This document shows, one piece after another, positions 33,187 through 43,100 of a stretch of 64,000 bases of DNA. Source of the stretch: Paenibacillus cookii (GTDB taxonomy: Bacteria; Bacillota; Bacilli; Paenibacillales; Paenibacillaceae); contig NZ_BORW01000025.1 in assembly GCF_018333375.1 (NCBI RefSeq), positions 1-64,000 of the forward strand, in the 5' to 3' direction. The notes under the pieces are model-generated. The model saw nothing but the letters and a program-made list of their open reading frames with translations. It ran no database searches and had not been told where the DNA came from. Made by a program: the position numbers and the translations under genes. Numbering within the stretch: position 1 is the first letter of the stretch; the number at the start of each line of letters is the position of its first letter.

Positions 33187-33938
33187 GCGCAAAAGGAAGA
33201 AATACGCTGCGATTGGACAAGGCGCTGACCCATTTGGGGTATGGGAGCCGAAGCGACATCAAAAAATACGTGAAACAGGGCCTGATTACGGTGAACGGCG
33301 TCCGGGCAAAAGACAGCGGGATGCATGTCGATCCGGAAACGGACGTAATCCTGCTGGACGGGGAGCGGATCCATTACAGGGAGCACATCTACGTGATGCT
33401 GCATAAGCCGCCCGGCGTCGTATCGGCGACCGAAGACAACCGGGACCGGACCGTGCTGGATTTGCTGGCGCCCGAGTATTTGGCGTTCGAACCTTTTCCG
33501 GTGGGGCGGCTCGACAAGGACACCGAAGGGCTGCTGCTGCTGACCAATGACGGCAAGCTGGCGCATGAGCTGTTGTCCCCGAGGCGGCATGTGCCGAAAA
33601 CCTACATGGCATTGGTGCTCGGAGAGGTTGGCGAGGCGGACGTCGAGCGGTTCGCCGAAGGGGTTACGCTGGACGACGGCTACGTGACGCAACCCGGAGA
33701 GCTCGTCGTGCTAGGGCACGATCGTCAAGGGGAAGAGGTCGTCTCCCGGATCGAGCTGACGATTCATGAAGGCAAGTTCCATCAGGTCAAGCGGATGTTC
33801 CAGTCGGTCGGCAAAAAGGTGGTCTATTTGAAACGGATCCGCATGGGCCGGTTGGATCTGGATCCTTCGCTGCAGCTCGGGGAATACCGGGAATTAACGG
33901 AAGACGAACTGGCCTTGCTAACGGGCCCGCAGGATTAA
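33183..33938 (+). CDS. 16S rRNA pseudouridine synthase, RsuA/RluB family
   Basis: 251 residues. N-terminal S4 RNA-binding domain (RLDKALTHLGYGSRSDIKKYVKQGLITVNG), then a pseudouridine synthase domain with the catalytic Asp in PVGRLDKDTEGLLLLTNDG and the HEGKFHQVKRMFQSVGKKV motif. It isomerises uridine in small-subunit rRNA. GTG 33183 is chosen: GGAGGTG lies upstream and GTGA overlaps the stop of the methyltransferase gene by 4 bp, indicating coupled translation. The open frame continues upstream inside the methyltransferase gene, but that part is not protein-like. Confidence 0.9.
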   Translation: MSAKGRNTLRLDKALTHLGYGSRSDIKKYVKQGLITVNGVRAKDSGMHVDPETDVILLDGERIHYREHIYVMLHKPPGVVSATEDNRDRTVLDLLAPEYLAFEPFPVGRLDKDTEGLLLLTNDGKLAHELLSPRRHVPKTYMALVLGEVGEADVERFAEGVTLDDGYVTQPGELVVLGHDRQGEEVVSRIELTIHEGKFHQVKRMFQSVGKKVVYLKRIRMGRLDLDPSLQLGEYRELTEDELALLTGPQD

Positions 33939-34073
33939 AGCGCAGTAAAAAAACGACTTGCGCGCAGATGACTAGATGACGTTTCTGTATAAAGCAAAGG
34001 AATGGTTTTTTGCATCAATCGAAGGGGTTTCAAAGCCAAATCCCTAAAATAGAGAAAAAGGATGGGTGGAGAC

Positions 34074-34874
34074 ATGAAATACAAGCTGATCGCTCTCGAC
34101 GTCGACGGAACGCTGCTGAACGACAACCATGAACTGACCGAGCAAACGAAACAAACCATTCAGGAGGTATCGCGAACCGGAGCGGAAATCGTGCTCTGCA
34201 CCGGGAGAGGCCCGCAAAACTCGATTCCGTTCATGGAAGAGATCGGGCTTAAAGGTTATGTGATCAGCCATAACGGGGCGGCGACGGTGGACGTCGTCAC
34301 GAAGGAAGTCGTGCACCAATTCTCCATGGATACGAAAGCGATCCAGCCGTATATGGATTATTTCCGCGATAAAAAGGTTCATTTTGACGTCAATACGGCA
34401 TTTCGCATGTATGTGGACGACGTGGACGGGATGGCTGTCGAGGTCCGCAGCATGTACGAGAATTTCCTGATGCTGCCTGCCAACCTGCCGCCGATTCAAG
34501 AGCTGGGCGAGCCGGTCGTAAAGGTGACGGCATTCGATTACGCCGACGTGCTGGACAAGGTCCATGAGGAAATCGGCAAATGGACGCCGGAATTCAACAT
34601 TTTGCGAAGCGGCGAATATTTCCTGGACCTGATGCATCCGGACGCATCGAAGGGCAACGCGCTCAAGCAGCTGGCGGAACGCCGCGGGGTGCGCCCCGAA
34701 GAGGTGCTGGCGATCGGCAACTACTATAACGATATCACGATGCTGACCTTTGCGGGCATGGGCATCGCCATGGACAATTCCCCGCTGGAAGTGAAAGCGG
34801 CGGCCAACGAGGTAACCGCCTCGAACAACGAAGACGGCGTGCATGCGGCTTTGCTCAAATACTGCTTGTCTTGA
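34074..34874 (+). CDS. HAD superfamily Cof-type phosphatase
   Basis: 266 residues. Class IIB HAD hydrolase: motif I LIALDVDGTLL (nucleophile Asp), motif II CTGRG, motif III Lys in the KGNALKQLAERRGV region and motif IV IGNYYNDITML. These Cof proteins dephosphorylate sugar phosphates or cofactors; specificity cannot be read from sequence. ATG 34074 is chosen for GGTGGAG just upstream; the ATG at 34062 is an alternative that adds four residues. A strong bidirectional terminator follows. Confidence 0.9.
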   Translation: MKYKLIALDVDGTLLNDNHELTEQTKQTIQEVSRTGAEIVLCTGRGPQNSIPFMEEIGLKGYVISHNGAATVDVVTKEVVHQFSMDTKAIQPYMDYFRDKKVHFDVNTAFRMYVDDVDGMAVEVRSMYENFLMLPANLPPIQELGEPVVKVTAFDYADVLDKVHEEIGKWTPEFNILRSGEYFLDLMHPDASKGNALKQLAERRGVRPEEVLAIGNYYNDITMLTFAGMGIAMDNSPLEVKAAANEVTASNNEDGVHAALLKYCLS

Positions 34875-34893
34875 TGGAGTAACGGATATATAA

Positions 34894-34945
34894 AAACGAA
34901 GGTACCTTGAAGGCTTGCGGACAAGCCTTCAAGGTACCTTCGTTT
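34894..34945. terminator. Bidirectional terminator, perfect 24-bp stem
   Basis: 34894-34917 and 34922-34945 are exact complements separated by a 4-nt loop; the arm begins AAACGAAGGTACC. A T run is strong on the minus strand (TTTTTATA) and moderate on the plus strand. It lies between converging HAD and rsmF-type genes. Confidence 0.9.
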
Positions 34946-34971
34946 GTTAAGGGAACGCGTTCCCTTCGGGA

Positions 34972-36312
34972 TCAGAATTGGCGGAGTCCTTTCGGATAAT
35001 GATTTTTCAGCTGCCCTCCGCTGGCTTTGCCCCACCCCACCGGAAGGCCGTCCACCGTCACGAGCGTCCAGCCGCGGAGATCGGCCGCAACGGGCAGCGT
35101 CTCGCCGCGCAGATAGGCCGCCGCCTCCGGCCCGTCCGCTTCCAGAAGGAGCCGCTGCTTGGCCTGTTCGGGGGCCAGCGCCATCGCAAGCGCATGGGCC
35201 GGTTCGACGCGGTTTTTCTTCAAGTGGGCCAAATGAAGCCCGGCCCGGGGAACCTTCAGCCCGTCGATCGGCAGCGGTTCGGTGGAGGGGAGAAGATACA
35301 AGGCTTCCCCGAACAAGACGGGCGTTCCCGCCGGCGGGACGAATCCGGGAAGCTCCTCCGCCGCCCAGGCGGCAAAGTCGCGATACGCCGCCAACTCCGC
35401 TTTGTTTTTGCCCTTGTCTTGCGGTTTGCGGGTTCGTTTTTGCTTTCCCGTCCGCTCTCCGTCATCCTTTTTGCGCAGCACGGCCACGAAATGCCCTTCT
35501 CCGTTTTCCTCATGCGGCCACAGCCGTTTCATGGAGACCAACTCCATATCCGGATAGGCGCTTGTGAAATGCGCCATCATCTCCTCGTTTTCGCTCAGGT
35601 TAAACGTGCAGGTCGAATAGGCCATCGTGCCTCCGGGTTTCAGCATCAAGTAGGCATGGTCCAAAATGTCGCGCTGGCGGGCGGCGCAGAGTTCGACCAT
35701 GGCCGGAGACCACTCTTCGAGCGCGTTCGGATCTTTGCGGAACATGCCTTCGCCCGAGCAAGGCGCATCAAGCATGATCCGATCGAATGCCTCGGGAAAC
35801 CGGCGGGACAGCTCGTCCGGCGGGGCGCAGGTGACCACGCTATTTGCGATGCCCATCCGCTCGACGTTTTCCGCAAGGATTTTGGCGCGTTCCGGATGGA
35901 TTTCGTTGGAGACCAGCAGCCCCCGGCCGCGCATTTTAGAAGCGATATGGGTGCTTTTGCCTCCGGGAGCGGCCGCCAGATCCAGCACCGTTTCGCCCGG
36001 CTGCGGATCGAGCATCTCCACCGCCGACATGGCCGAAGGCTCCTGGATGTAGTAAAGTCCGGCCTGGTGGTAGGGATGTTTGCCCGGGCGCGCGGATTCG
36101 TTGTAATAATAACCGGTCGAACACCAGGGAACGGGCTTCAGGTCGAACATTCGGATCACGTTTTCCTGAAGCGCGGCCGTGGCCTTGGATTCATTGAAGC
36201 GCAATCCGTGGGTTCGCGGAAGATCGTAGGAGTGCAAAAAGGCGGGGAGATCCCCGCCCAGAATAGATTTCATTTGTTCAATGTACGCGGAAGGCAGCGA
36301 TTCTTTGCCCAT
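34972..36312 (-). CDS. RsmB/RsmF-type rRNA m5C methyltransferase (copy 2)
   Basis: 446-residue paralogue of the 31624 gene, with the same order of motifs: IQEPSAM, LDLAAAPGGKSTHIAS, LDAPCSGEGMFRKD, YSTCTFNLSENEE, a basic linker (KQKRTRKPQDKGKNK) and an RsmF-type C-terminal domain ending GWGKASGGQLKNHYPKGLRQF. Both catalytic cysteines are retained, so it should be active on an rRNA cytosine. It is about 75 residues shorter, mostly in the linker. ATG 36312 with AAAGGAGC upstream. The GGDEF gene lies 78 bp upstream on the same strand. Confidence 0.9.
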   Translation of the reverse strand: MGKESLPSAYIEQMKSILGGDLPAFLHSYDLPRTHGLRFNESKATAALQENVIRMFDLKPVPWCSTGYYYNESARPGKHPYHQAGLYYIQEPSAMSAVEMLDPQPGETVLDLAAAPGGKSTHIASKMRGRGLLVSNEIHPERAKILAENVERMGIANSVVTCAPPDELSRRFPEAFDRIMLDAPCSGEGMFRKDPNALEEWSPAMVELCAARQRDILDHAYLMLKPGGTMAYSTCTFNLSENEEMMAHFTSAYPDMELVSMKRLWPHEENGEGHFVAVLRKKDDGERTGKQKRTRKPQDKGKNKAELAAYRDFAAWAAEELPGFVPPAGTPVLFGEALYLLPSTEPLPIDGLKVPRAGLHLAHLKKNRVEPAHALAMALAPEQAKQRLLLEADGPEAAAYLRGETLPVAADLRGWTLVTVDGLPVGWGKASGGQLKNHYPKGLRQF

Positions 36313-36390
36313 CGTTTAAGCTCCTTTTTGCAGTTTTCGTTTCGTGATGCCGCGATGGCCGGAAAATTTTTTATGGTTAGGGAGTTGCCC

Positions 36391-37536
36391 TCATGAGCCG
36401 GTTTCCTCCGCCGGTTCCTTTTTCGAGGAGGGCGTGCGGTAAGGCGACACCTTGTTTTTGCCCGTCGTTTTGGACCGGTACATCGCTTGGTCGGCTTGTT
36501 TGACCAATTCCTCCGCGGTACCGTTTTTGCGGAGCGAGCTGTAGCCGATGCTTAAGGTAACGATCGTTTCTTCGGCGACCCGGGCGCGGATCCGCTCCGC
36601 GATTTGGGCGGGATTAGCCCGTTTGTCCACGATCAGGGCGACAAGCTCCTCTCCGCCGAAACGGCCGCTGAGGCCGACCTCGGACACTTCCTCGTCGATG
36701 ATCGCCGCCACCTGCTTCAATACCTGATCGGCACGTTGGTGGCCCTCGGTATCGTTCAGCTTTTTGAAATTGTCGATGTCGCAAAAGAGCATCGATACCT
36801 TGACGCCCTGCTCCGCATATTTGTTCAGCTGTTTCATGAAAAAGCGGCGGTTATACAGATTCGTCAGTCCGTCGGTGATGGAGGAACGGTAAATCGACTG
36901 CATCAGCTCGACGATCCGCTCGAACAGGATCAGGAACACGATCGTGTAATACGCAAGCGGAAGCCAGACCGTCGCGGCGTCGATCCATGAGGCATGCCAG
37001 CCGGCGTAACGCGCCAGCATCCCGACAGCCGCGTAGACGAAGTAGACGCCGATGCCGGCAAAATATTTTCCGCGCTGCCCGATCCGCGGCAGAATGAATG
37101 AAATGCCTGCATATAAGATGCCCAATTGGTAGACATCCAAGTAGATCTTCTGCCATCCGGTCCCTCCGAACGGCAGGACGTAAGAGACCAGCGGCACGAG
37201 AAACAGCAGCGCAAGCGATGCAAAAATCAGAGTCGAGGATCGGCTCATCCGGCGGTAAAGCTGAAACACGGCCAGGTTGAGCAGCAGGAACGAAAAAATT
37301 TGCAAATCGGCGATCCGGGAATAGCTCCCGCTCCGGCTGCCTGCAGGCGACAAGGCGAAATGGATGTTCAGACCTTCGTATGTCATAATAAATAGAAAGG
37401 CGACGATCATCGACACATAGGCCTTTTTCCGCTGCTTGCTGTACATAATGAGGCACATCATCGTCATGATGAGTATGATATAGAAACAGCATGCCGCAGC
37501 AATGCCGGCCGAAACGGCGTAGGGTGATCCGGACAT
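36391..37536 (-). CDS. Membrane-bound GGDEF diguanylate cyclase
   Basis: 381 residues. The first ~205 contain about seven hydrophobic segments with little recognisable sensor homology; the C-terminal GGDEF domain (about 215-370) has DGLTNLYNRRFF, FCDIDNFKKLNDTEGHQRADQVL and the signature GGEEL. GGEEL is an accepted active variant; no clear RxxD inhibitory site precedes it. It synthesises c-di-GMP, presumably tuned by an unknown membrane signal. ATG 37536 fits GGAGG (11 nt before); an ATG at 37548 directly abuts that site. Confidence 0.88.
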   Translation of the reverse strand: MSGSPYAVSAGIAAACCFYIILIMTMMCLIMYSKQRKKAYVSMIVAFLFIMTYEGLNIHFALSPAGSRSGSYSRIADLQIFSFLLLNLAVFQLYRRMSRSSTLIFASLALLFLVPLVSYVLPFGGTGWQKIYLDVYQLGILYAGISFILPRIGQRGKYFAGIGVYFVYAAVGMLARYAGWHASWIDAATVWLPLAYYTIVFLILFERIVELMQSIYRSSITDGLTNLYNRRFFMKQLNKYAEQGVKVSMLFCDIDNFKKLNDTEGHQRADQVLKQVAAIIDEEVSEVGLSGRFGGEELVALIVDKRANPAQIAERIRARVAEETIVTLSIGYSSLRKNGTAEELVKQADQAMYRSKTTGKNKVSPYRTPSSKKEPAEETGS

Positions 37537-37679
37537 GAAAGGCGTCATCCTCCATCGGCTCCCGAAATGGTTTTCCTTTACTGAAACATATGTTCCAATA
37601 TATCATAATTTCGAAGATCCCGAAACGAGTGGACAGCACAAAACAGATAGAAAGAGATACTAGAAAGGGGCGTTTCCCC

Positions 37680-38813
37680 ATGAGATTACTGCAAGCACTT
37701 TTTTTCCCGCCGGAACAGCCGGGCGGCGTATCCTCGATGATTCCTTACATGCAGGAGCGTTTTCAATCCTCGAGATGGGACATGGAGATGTTCTGGCTTC
37801 CGAAGCGGATCCGGAACAAGGGACATGAAGACGTCCGGTTCGAAACCTTTGACTGGACGGAATACGGCGACCATCCTATCGTTCAAAAATACATTCAAAC
37901 CTACAAAGATTATTTATGGTGGACGAAGCTTCGGATCCAAAAGCCGTACGATCTGATCCATGCCCACCATCCGATCGCGGGCCTCGCCATGAAACAGGCG
38001 TTTCCGGACGTGCCGCTCATCCAAACTATCCATTCCAGCTACGAAAGAGAACTGATTTTGAACGGCAAAATCAAGGCGGACGGCCCCGAGCACCGATTCC
38101 TGGTGTCCTTGTACCGCGAGCTCGAGCTGAAAAGCGAACGGATGCTGACGGTTTCGCGTTCGTTTGCGGATTATCTGGGAGCCTACGTGGAACATCCGGA
38201 GCGCATCGCGGTAACGCCGAACGGATTCGACGAGAAACGGTTTAAGCCGGTTCCCCACGAAAACGACGTTCCGCAGCTGATCACCGTCTGCCGGCTCGTC
38301 CCGGCCAAAGGACTTGACGTCCTGCTTAAAGCGTGCGCGGAGCTGAAAAAGAAAGGGCTCGATTATGTCCTGCATATCATCGGCGACGGCCCGTACCGCA
38401 CGGAGCTTGAAACGCTGGCCAAGCAGCTCGGCATTTACAATGAAACGATATTTTACGGCTATACGCTGCACCCCGAAGAGTTTATGCCGTTTTTCGATAT
38501 TTTCGTTCTGCCTTCCCGGGCGGAAGCTTTCGGTTCGGTATTTGCCGAAGCGGCGCTCAGCTGCCTGGCGCTCGTCGGCACGAACGTCGGCGGGATTGCC
38601 GAACAGATCGAGGACGGCGTCAACGGCCTTCTCGTTCCGCCCGAGGATTACGTCGCGCTCAGCGAGGCGCTGGAGAAGGTCATCGCCGACCCGCTTTATC
38701 GTTACGAACTGGCGCGTTCGGCCTGGGACAAAGCCAAAAGCCATTATTCGCTGACCCATGCGGTCAATGAACTGAAGAAATTATATTTACAATACTCACC
38801 GGTGAAAGAGTGA
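37680..38813 (+). CDS. Glycosyltransferase family 4
   Basis: 377 residues, GT-B fold. The N-terminal acceptor half opens with LLQALFFPPEQPGGVSSMI (glycine-rich loop) and HAHHPIAGLAMK. The C-terminal donor half shows the retaining GT4 E-x7-E region (SRAEAFGSVFAEAALS) after ITVCRLVPAKGLDVLL and IIGDGPYRTELE. It transfers a sugar from a nucleotide donor, probably to a lipid or surface glycan; specificity unknown. ATG 37680 with AAAGGGG upstream. It is followed after 4 bp by yhaO. Confidence 0.88.
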   Translation: MRLLQALFFPPEQPGGVSSMIPYMQERFQSSRWDMEMFWLPKRIRNKGHEDVRFETFDWTEYGDHPIVQKYIQTYKDYLWWTKLRIQKPYDLIHAHHPIAGLAMKQAFPDVPLIQTIHSSYERELILNGKIKADGPEHRFLVSLYRELELKSERMLTVSRSFADYLGAYVEHPERIAVTPNGFDEKRFKPVPHENDVPQLITVCRLVPAKGLDVLLKACAELKKKGLDYVLHIIGDGPYRTELETLAKQLGIYNETIFYGYTLHPEEFMPFFDIFVLPSRAEAFGSVFAEAALSCLALVGTNVGGIAEQIEDGVNGLLVPPEDYVALSEALEKVIADPLYRYELARSAWDKAKSHYSLTHAVNELKKLYLQYSPVKE

Positions 38814-38817
38814 TGGA

Positions 38818-40140
38818 ATGGTTTCTTTTAAATTCATCCATGCCGCGGACCTTCATCTCGACAGCCAGTTTAAAGGCATCAGCGGGCTTTCGGACAACAT
38901 CCGCGCATATTTGCGCGAATCCACCTTTGCTTCCCTGGAGCGGCTGACGGAGCTGGCCGTCCGGGAGCGGGCCGATTTTATGGTCATTAGCGGCGACGTA
39001 TACGATGCCAAGGACGCGTCGCTTCAGGCCCAGCTCCGTTTCCGGGAGGCGCTGGACCGGCTCGGCGAGCACGGTATCGGCGTGTACGTCATCCACGGCA
39101 ATCACGATCCGCTTGATGGCCCGCGCATGGGCACTTCCCCGAAAGAGCATGTGCACGTGTTTGGCCCCGAATTCGAACGGGTCGTCGCATACCGCAGGCA
39201 GGATCGCCGGCCGGCAGCGGTCATCGGCGGCATTTCTTATCCGACGGCCAAAGTTACCGAAAATACGTCCCGGTATTTTGAAAGGAGCAAGGATTCATCC
39301 TTGTTCCATATTGCGCTTCTCCACGCCAACGTGGACGGCGATCCCGCGCATGAAACGTATTCGCCCTGCACCCGGAGCGACCTGAATGCGGCAGGCTACC
39401 ATTATTGGGCGCTGGGACACATCCATAAAAGGCAAATCTTGCAGGAAAACCCCCATATCGTTTATCCGGGCAATATCCAGGGCCGCAGCATTCGGGAAAC
39501 CGGGGCGAAGGGCTGTTATGCCGTTCAGGTGGATGAAGAAGGGAACGTCGGCCTGCGGTTTCATGAGCTGGATACGGTGCGTTGGTTCCGGGAGGAGCTC
39601 GCCATCGGCGGCCTGGAAAGCGAAGAGTCGTTCCATCAGATGGTGGAGGCTCGATTGGAGGCTATTCGCCGCGAACGTCCCGGGGAAATGAGCATCGTCC
39701 GGTTGACCGTGATCGGCCGAGGCCGTCTTCATGATCGGCTGGAAGAAGGGATGGCGGAAGAGCTTCTGCATGCGTTCCGCCGACAAGCGGTTCAAGCGGC
39801 GGAAGGGCCCGGCGGATTCCGCGGGCTCGTATGGATCGAAAGCTTCGAGATCCGTTCCGGCCCATGGATCGACCGGGAAGCGCTGCTTCAGGAGGACAGC
39901 TTTCTCGGCGAATTGCTGCGATACGGAAAGCGGGCCGGCCAGGACGAGCGGATCCGTTCCGAGTTGTTCCGCGGCGCGCTGCAGCCTCTGGCGGCGAACG
40001 GCGAGCTGCGCAGGCTGCTGGCCGAAACCGGCGAAGAGGAGCGGATGGGGTGGCTGCGGCGGGCCGAAGAGATGGCGGTCATGCTGCTGGCGGACCTTGG
40101 CCCGGAAACGGAAGGGGATAAGGAATCGGATGCACATTGA
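38818..40140 (+). CDS. yhaO: YhaO-type DNA repair exonuclease (SbcD/Mre11-like)
   Basis: 440 residues. The N-terminal calcineurin-like phosphoesterase has the Mre11 metal motifs: FIHAADLHLDSQF, VISGDVYDAKD, VIHGNHDPLDG, IALLHANVDG and WALGHIHKRQIL. The C-terminal ~170 residues are a capping/interaction region. It is expected to act as a nuclease complexed with the downstream SbcC-like ATPase, whose ATG lies within its last 11 bp, a tight coupling typical of yhaO-yhaN. Confidence 0.9.
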   Translation: MVSFKFIHAADLHLDSQFKGISGLSDNIRAYLRESTFASLERLTELAVRERADFMVISGDVYDAKDASLQAQLRFREALDRLGEHGIGVYVIHGNHDPLDGPRMGTSPKEHVHVFGPEFERVVAYRRQDRRPAAVIGGISYPTAKVTENTSRYFERSKDSSLFHIALLHANVDGDPAHETYSPCTRSDLNAAGYHYWALGHIHKRQILQENPHIVYPGNIQGRSIRETGAKGCYAVQVDEEGNVGLRFHELDTVRWFREELAIGGLESEESFHQMVEARLEAIRRERPGEMSIVRLTVIGRGRLHDRLEEGMAEELLHAFRRQAVQAAEGPGGFRGLVWIESFEIRSGPWIDREALLQEDSFLGELLRYGKRAGQDERIRSELFRGALQPLAANGELRRLLAETGEEERMGWLRRAEEMAVMLLADLGPETEGDKESDAH

Positions 40141-43100
40141 GCGTTTGCAAATTCAAGGTTTTGGCCGGATCCGGGACCGCGACATCCGGCTAAACGCCCC
40201 GATCACGGTATTGGCGGGCCCGAACGAGGCCGGCAAAAGCACGATCCTGCATTTTGTGCGGGCCATGCTGTACGGCATACCGAGCCGGTCCTACCCCGGG
40301 GAGCGTTTCGAACCGCCGGGAGGCGGAGCGCATGGCGGCGTATTGACCGCCAGGGCCGAAGACGGCTCGGCATGGACCGTCTCCCGGTTTGCGTCCAGGG
40401 AAGGCGGATCGGCCTCCGGACGGGGAGAACGGCTGTCGATCGTCAAAACGACCGCCCAAGGAACGGCTGTACATATGACGCAAGACGATTTGGAAAAGGG
40501 GCTCCTGGGCGGATTGTCGAGGGACATGTTCAAGCAGCTGTTTGCCGTGACCTTGACGGAGCTGCAGGAAATCCGGACCCTGCAGTCCGAGGAAATGGGC
40601 AGCTACTTGTTCCATGCCGGTTTCGGCGGCGGCGCCGGGATCGTCCGGGCCGAGCGGAGGCTGTTTCAGGAGATGGAAAGGCTGTACAAGCCGCGGGGAC
40701 GGGTTCAAGAAAGCGCAAAGGTGCTGCAATCCATCGAGCGGCTTGAGCGGGAGATCTCGGAAAGCCGCGCTTATCTCTCCAAATATATGGCGGCGGATTC
40801 GAAGCTGCTGGAAACCGGAAAGAGCATCGGAGAAACGGAACAAAAACGGGCCGGGATATCCGACAGGCTGGTATTGCTTCGAAAGGCGCAGGACATCCGG
40901 CCGCAGTGGCTGAAGTGGAAGGAGGCTGCGCTCGAGCTGGCCGGGCTTCCCGAAGCTGCAAGTTACCCCGAGGAAGGCGTCTTGAGGTGGCATCGGCTTC
41001 AAGAGGAGCTGGACCGGCTGAGGATCCGGCAGAAAGAACTGGAGCATGCGGAAGCCGCCATGAACGAACAGTTGGGCCGTCTTCAGCCCGCCGAAAGCTT
41101 GCTGGCCAAGGGGCCGCTGATTGATAGGCTGGCGGCAAGGCGGGAGCCGATCCAAGTGAGGATCAAGGAACTCCAGGAATTTTCCGGCGAGGAGGCGGCC
41201 TTAAGGGAGCAGCTGCAACGATTGCTCCGGCAGATGGACCCGCGGTGGGGCATGGCCGAACTGCGGGCTTTTTCGGGCAGCGCCGCGGAGCGGGAGGCTG
41301 TCCGGCGGTATGCCGCCGGATTTGCCGGGTATGACCGCCGCATGGAGTCGCTTGCATGGGAGCGGGAGCAAAAGGGCAGGCAGCTGGAAGCGGCCGAATA
41401 TGAGCTTCGGCGGGCGGAAGCCGCTTATGGCGAGAAAAAAGAAGACGGAACCGCCCGTTTCGCGATGTTCATCCCGAAATCCAAAGCCGAATTGCTCCCC
41501 GTTTGGAACGAAATCCAATCGGCGGCGGAACGTTGGCGCGAAACCCGTCTTGAACGGTTTTCCCTTCAGGAAATGGAAGAACGCGAGGCCGCCGTCGATA
41601 AACGCATAAGGGCTTTGTACCGGAAGCTGTTATGGGGGAGCGTCCTCTTGACGTTGCTTCTCCCTGGCGCGCTGTGGCTGCTGCAGTCCCCCCTGGGAGC
41701 CGGTGCGGCCTTGGCTTTGTTGGCTGCAGCCGATGCCGGGCTATGGCTGGGAAGCAGGCGGTCCTCCGCGAAAGCGGAGAGGACAAGCAGAAGGCATGCA
41801 AAAAGTTATGATCCGGGAAACGAGGAAAGCCGGTTGTCTTCGCTCATCTCCTCGCTAGTTGCCGACCCGCTGGCCGCTTCCGCCCGGGCGGAGGGCAAAG
41901 GGGAAGGAAGACGGGACGCCTTCTTTGCCGAACAGGATCTGGAATCGGCCCTGCGCGAACTGCGCAAACTGGTGGACGCCTGGCTGTTGTGGCAGGACGA
42001 ACTGGAAAGAAGCAAAGCCGAAGCGTTGTCGGCGCGCCAGCGGACCGAGGCTTTGCGGCATGAGCTGGCGTCGCTCCGCCGTAAAATGGACAAGGAGCAG
42101 GGGATCTTCGCCGAGCTTGAAAAGGAGTGGCAGCACTGGCTGGCGGAGCGGGAACTCCAGGCATCCTCCTCGCCCGAGACGGTGATGGACCTGTTCGGAT
42201 TTGCCGAGCAGGGAATGGAGCTTGTGCGGCGTCTCGATTGGCTTGATAGAAAAATGCGGGGGCTTGAGCAGGAAATACGGGCTTATGAAGAGGAATGCCG
42301 GCTGGTTCTGCCCGATCGGGAAGAAAGCGGACCCTCTACGTTTTTCCGGCTTGAAGCGGCCGAGCGGGCGTGGGATGAAGAGAAAAAGCTGCTGCGCCAA
42401 AGGGAAATCGTGATCTCCAGATTGGAGCCTGTACAGGAGGAGCGTATCCGGGTGAACGGGGAAATCGAAGCGGTCACGCGGTCCATGGCATCCCTGCTTG
42501 CCGAAGCGAAAGCGGCGGACGGAGAGCAGTTTTTGCGGCTCGGGGCCGCATCGGAGCGGCGCAAAGAGCTGGAGCGCAACATCCGCCAGCTTGCGGTCGG
42601 CATGTTCGGCGGCTGGCCCCGGGAACGGGGAGAAGCGCTTCGCTGCGTCCTGGACGAGCATGACGCCGCCTCCCTCGACGAAGCGGTGAAGGAAGCGGAA
42701 CGGGAGCTCGGTCAGGCGGAGCTGCTGCTAAGCGAGCTGCGGCAGCTGCAGGGCAGGCTGCTGCAGGAACGGGACGATCTGGCGCGGTTATGCGCCCAGG
42801 ATACGGCTCTGCAGCAGCTTGAGGAACAGAAGGCGGCGCTTAAGGACATCGCCGGGCAATACGCGGTTCGTGCCTTGTGCGCCGAAATGATCGCGAACAC
42901 GCGCAGCATTTACGAACGGGAGAAGCAACCGCAATTGCTGAAGCTCGCTTCGTCTTATTTTGCCGAGCTGACGCGGGGGAGCTACGCCAGAGTCGTCATG
43001 AAGTTGGGCGACAAAAGGCTGCTGGCCGAACATCGCAGCGCCGGACTAATCGACAGCACGCTGCTAAGCCGGGGAACGGCCGAACAGCTGTACCTGGCGA

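Noticed and set aside
39731..40129. In-frame upstream extension of yhaN
   Set aside because: Residues before MHIERLQIQGFG are antiphase yhaO sequence. The ATG at 40130 begins the conserved ATPase N-terminus.
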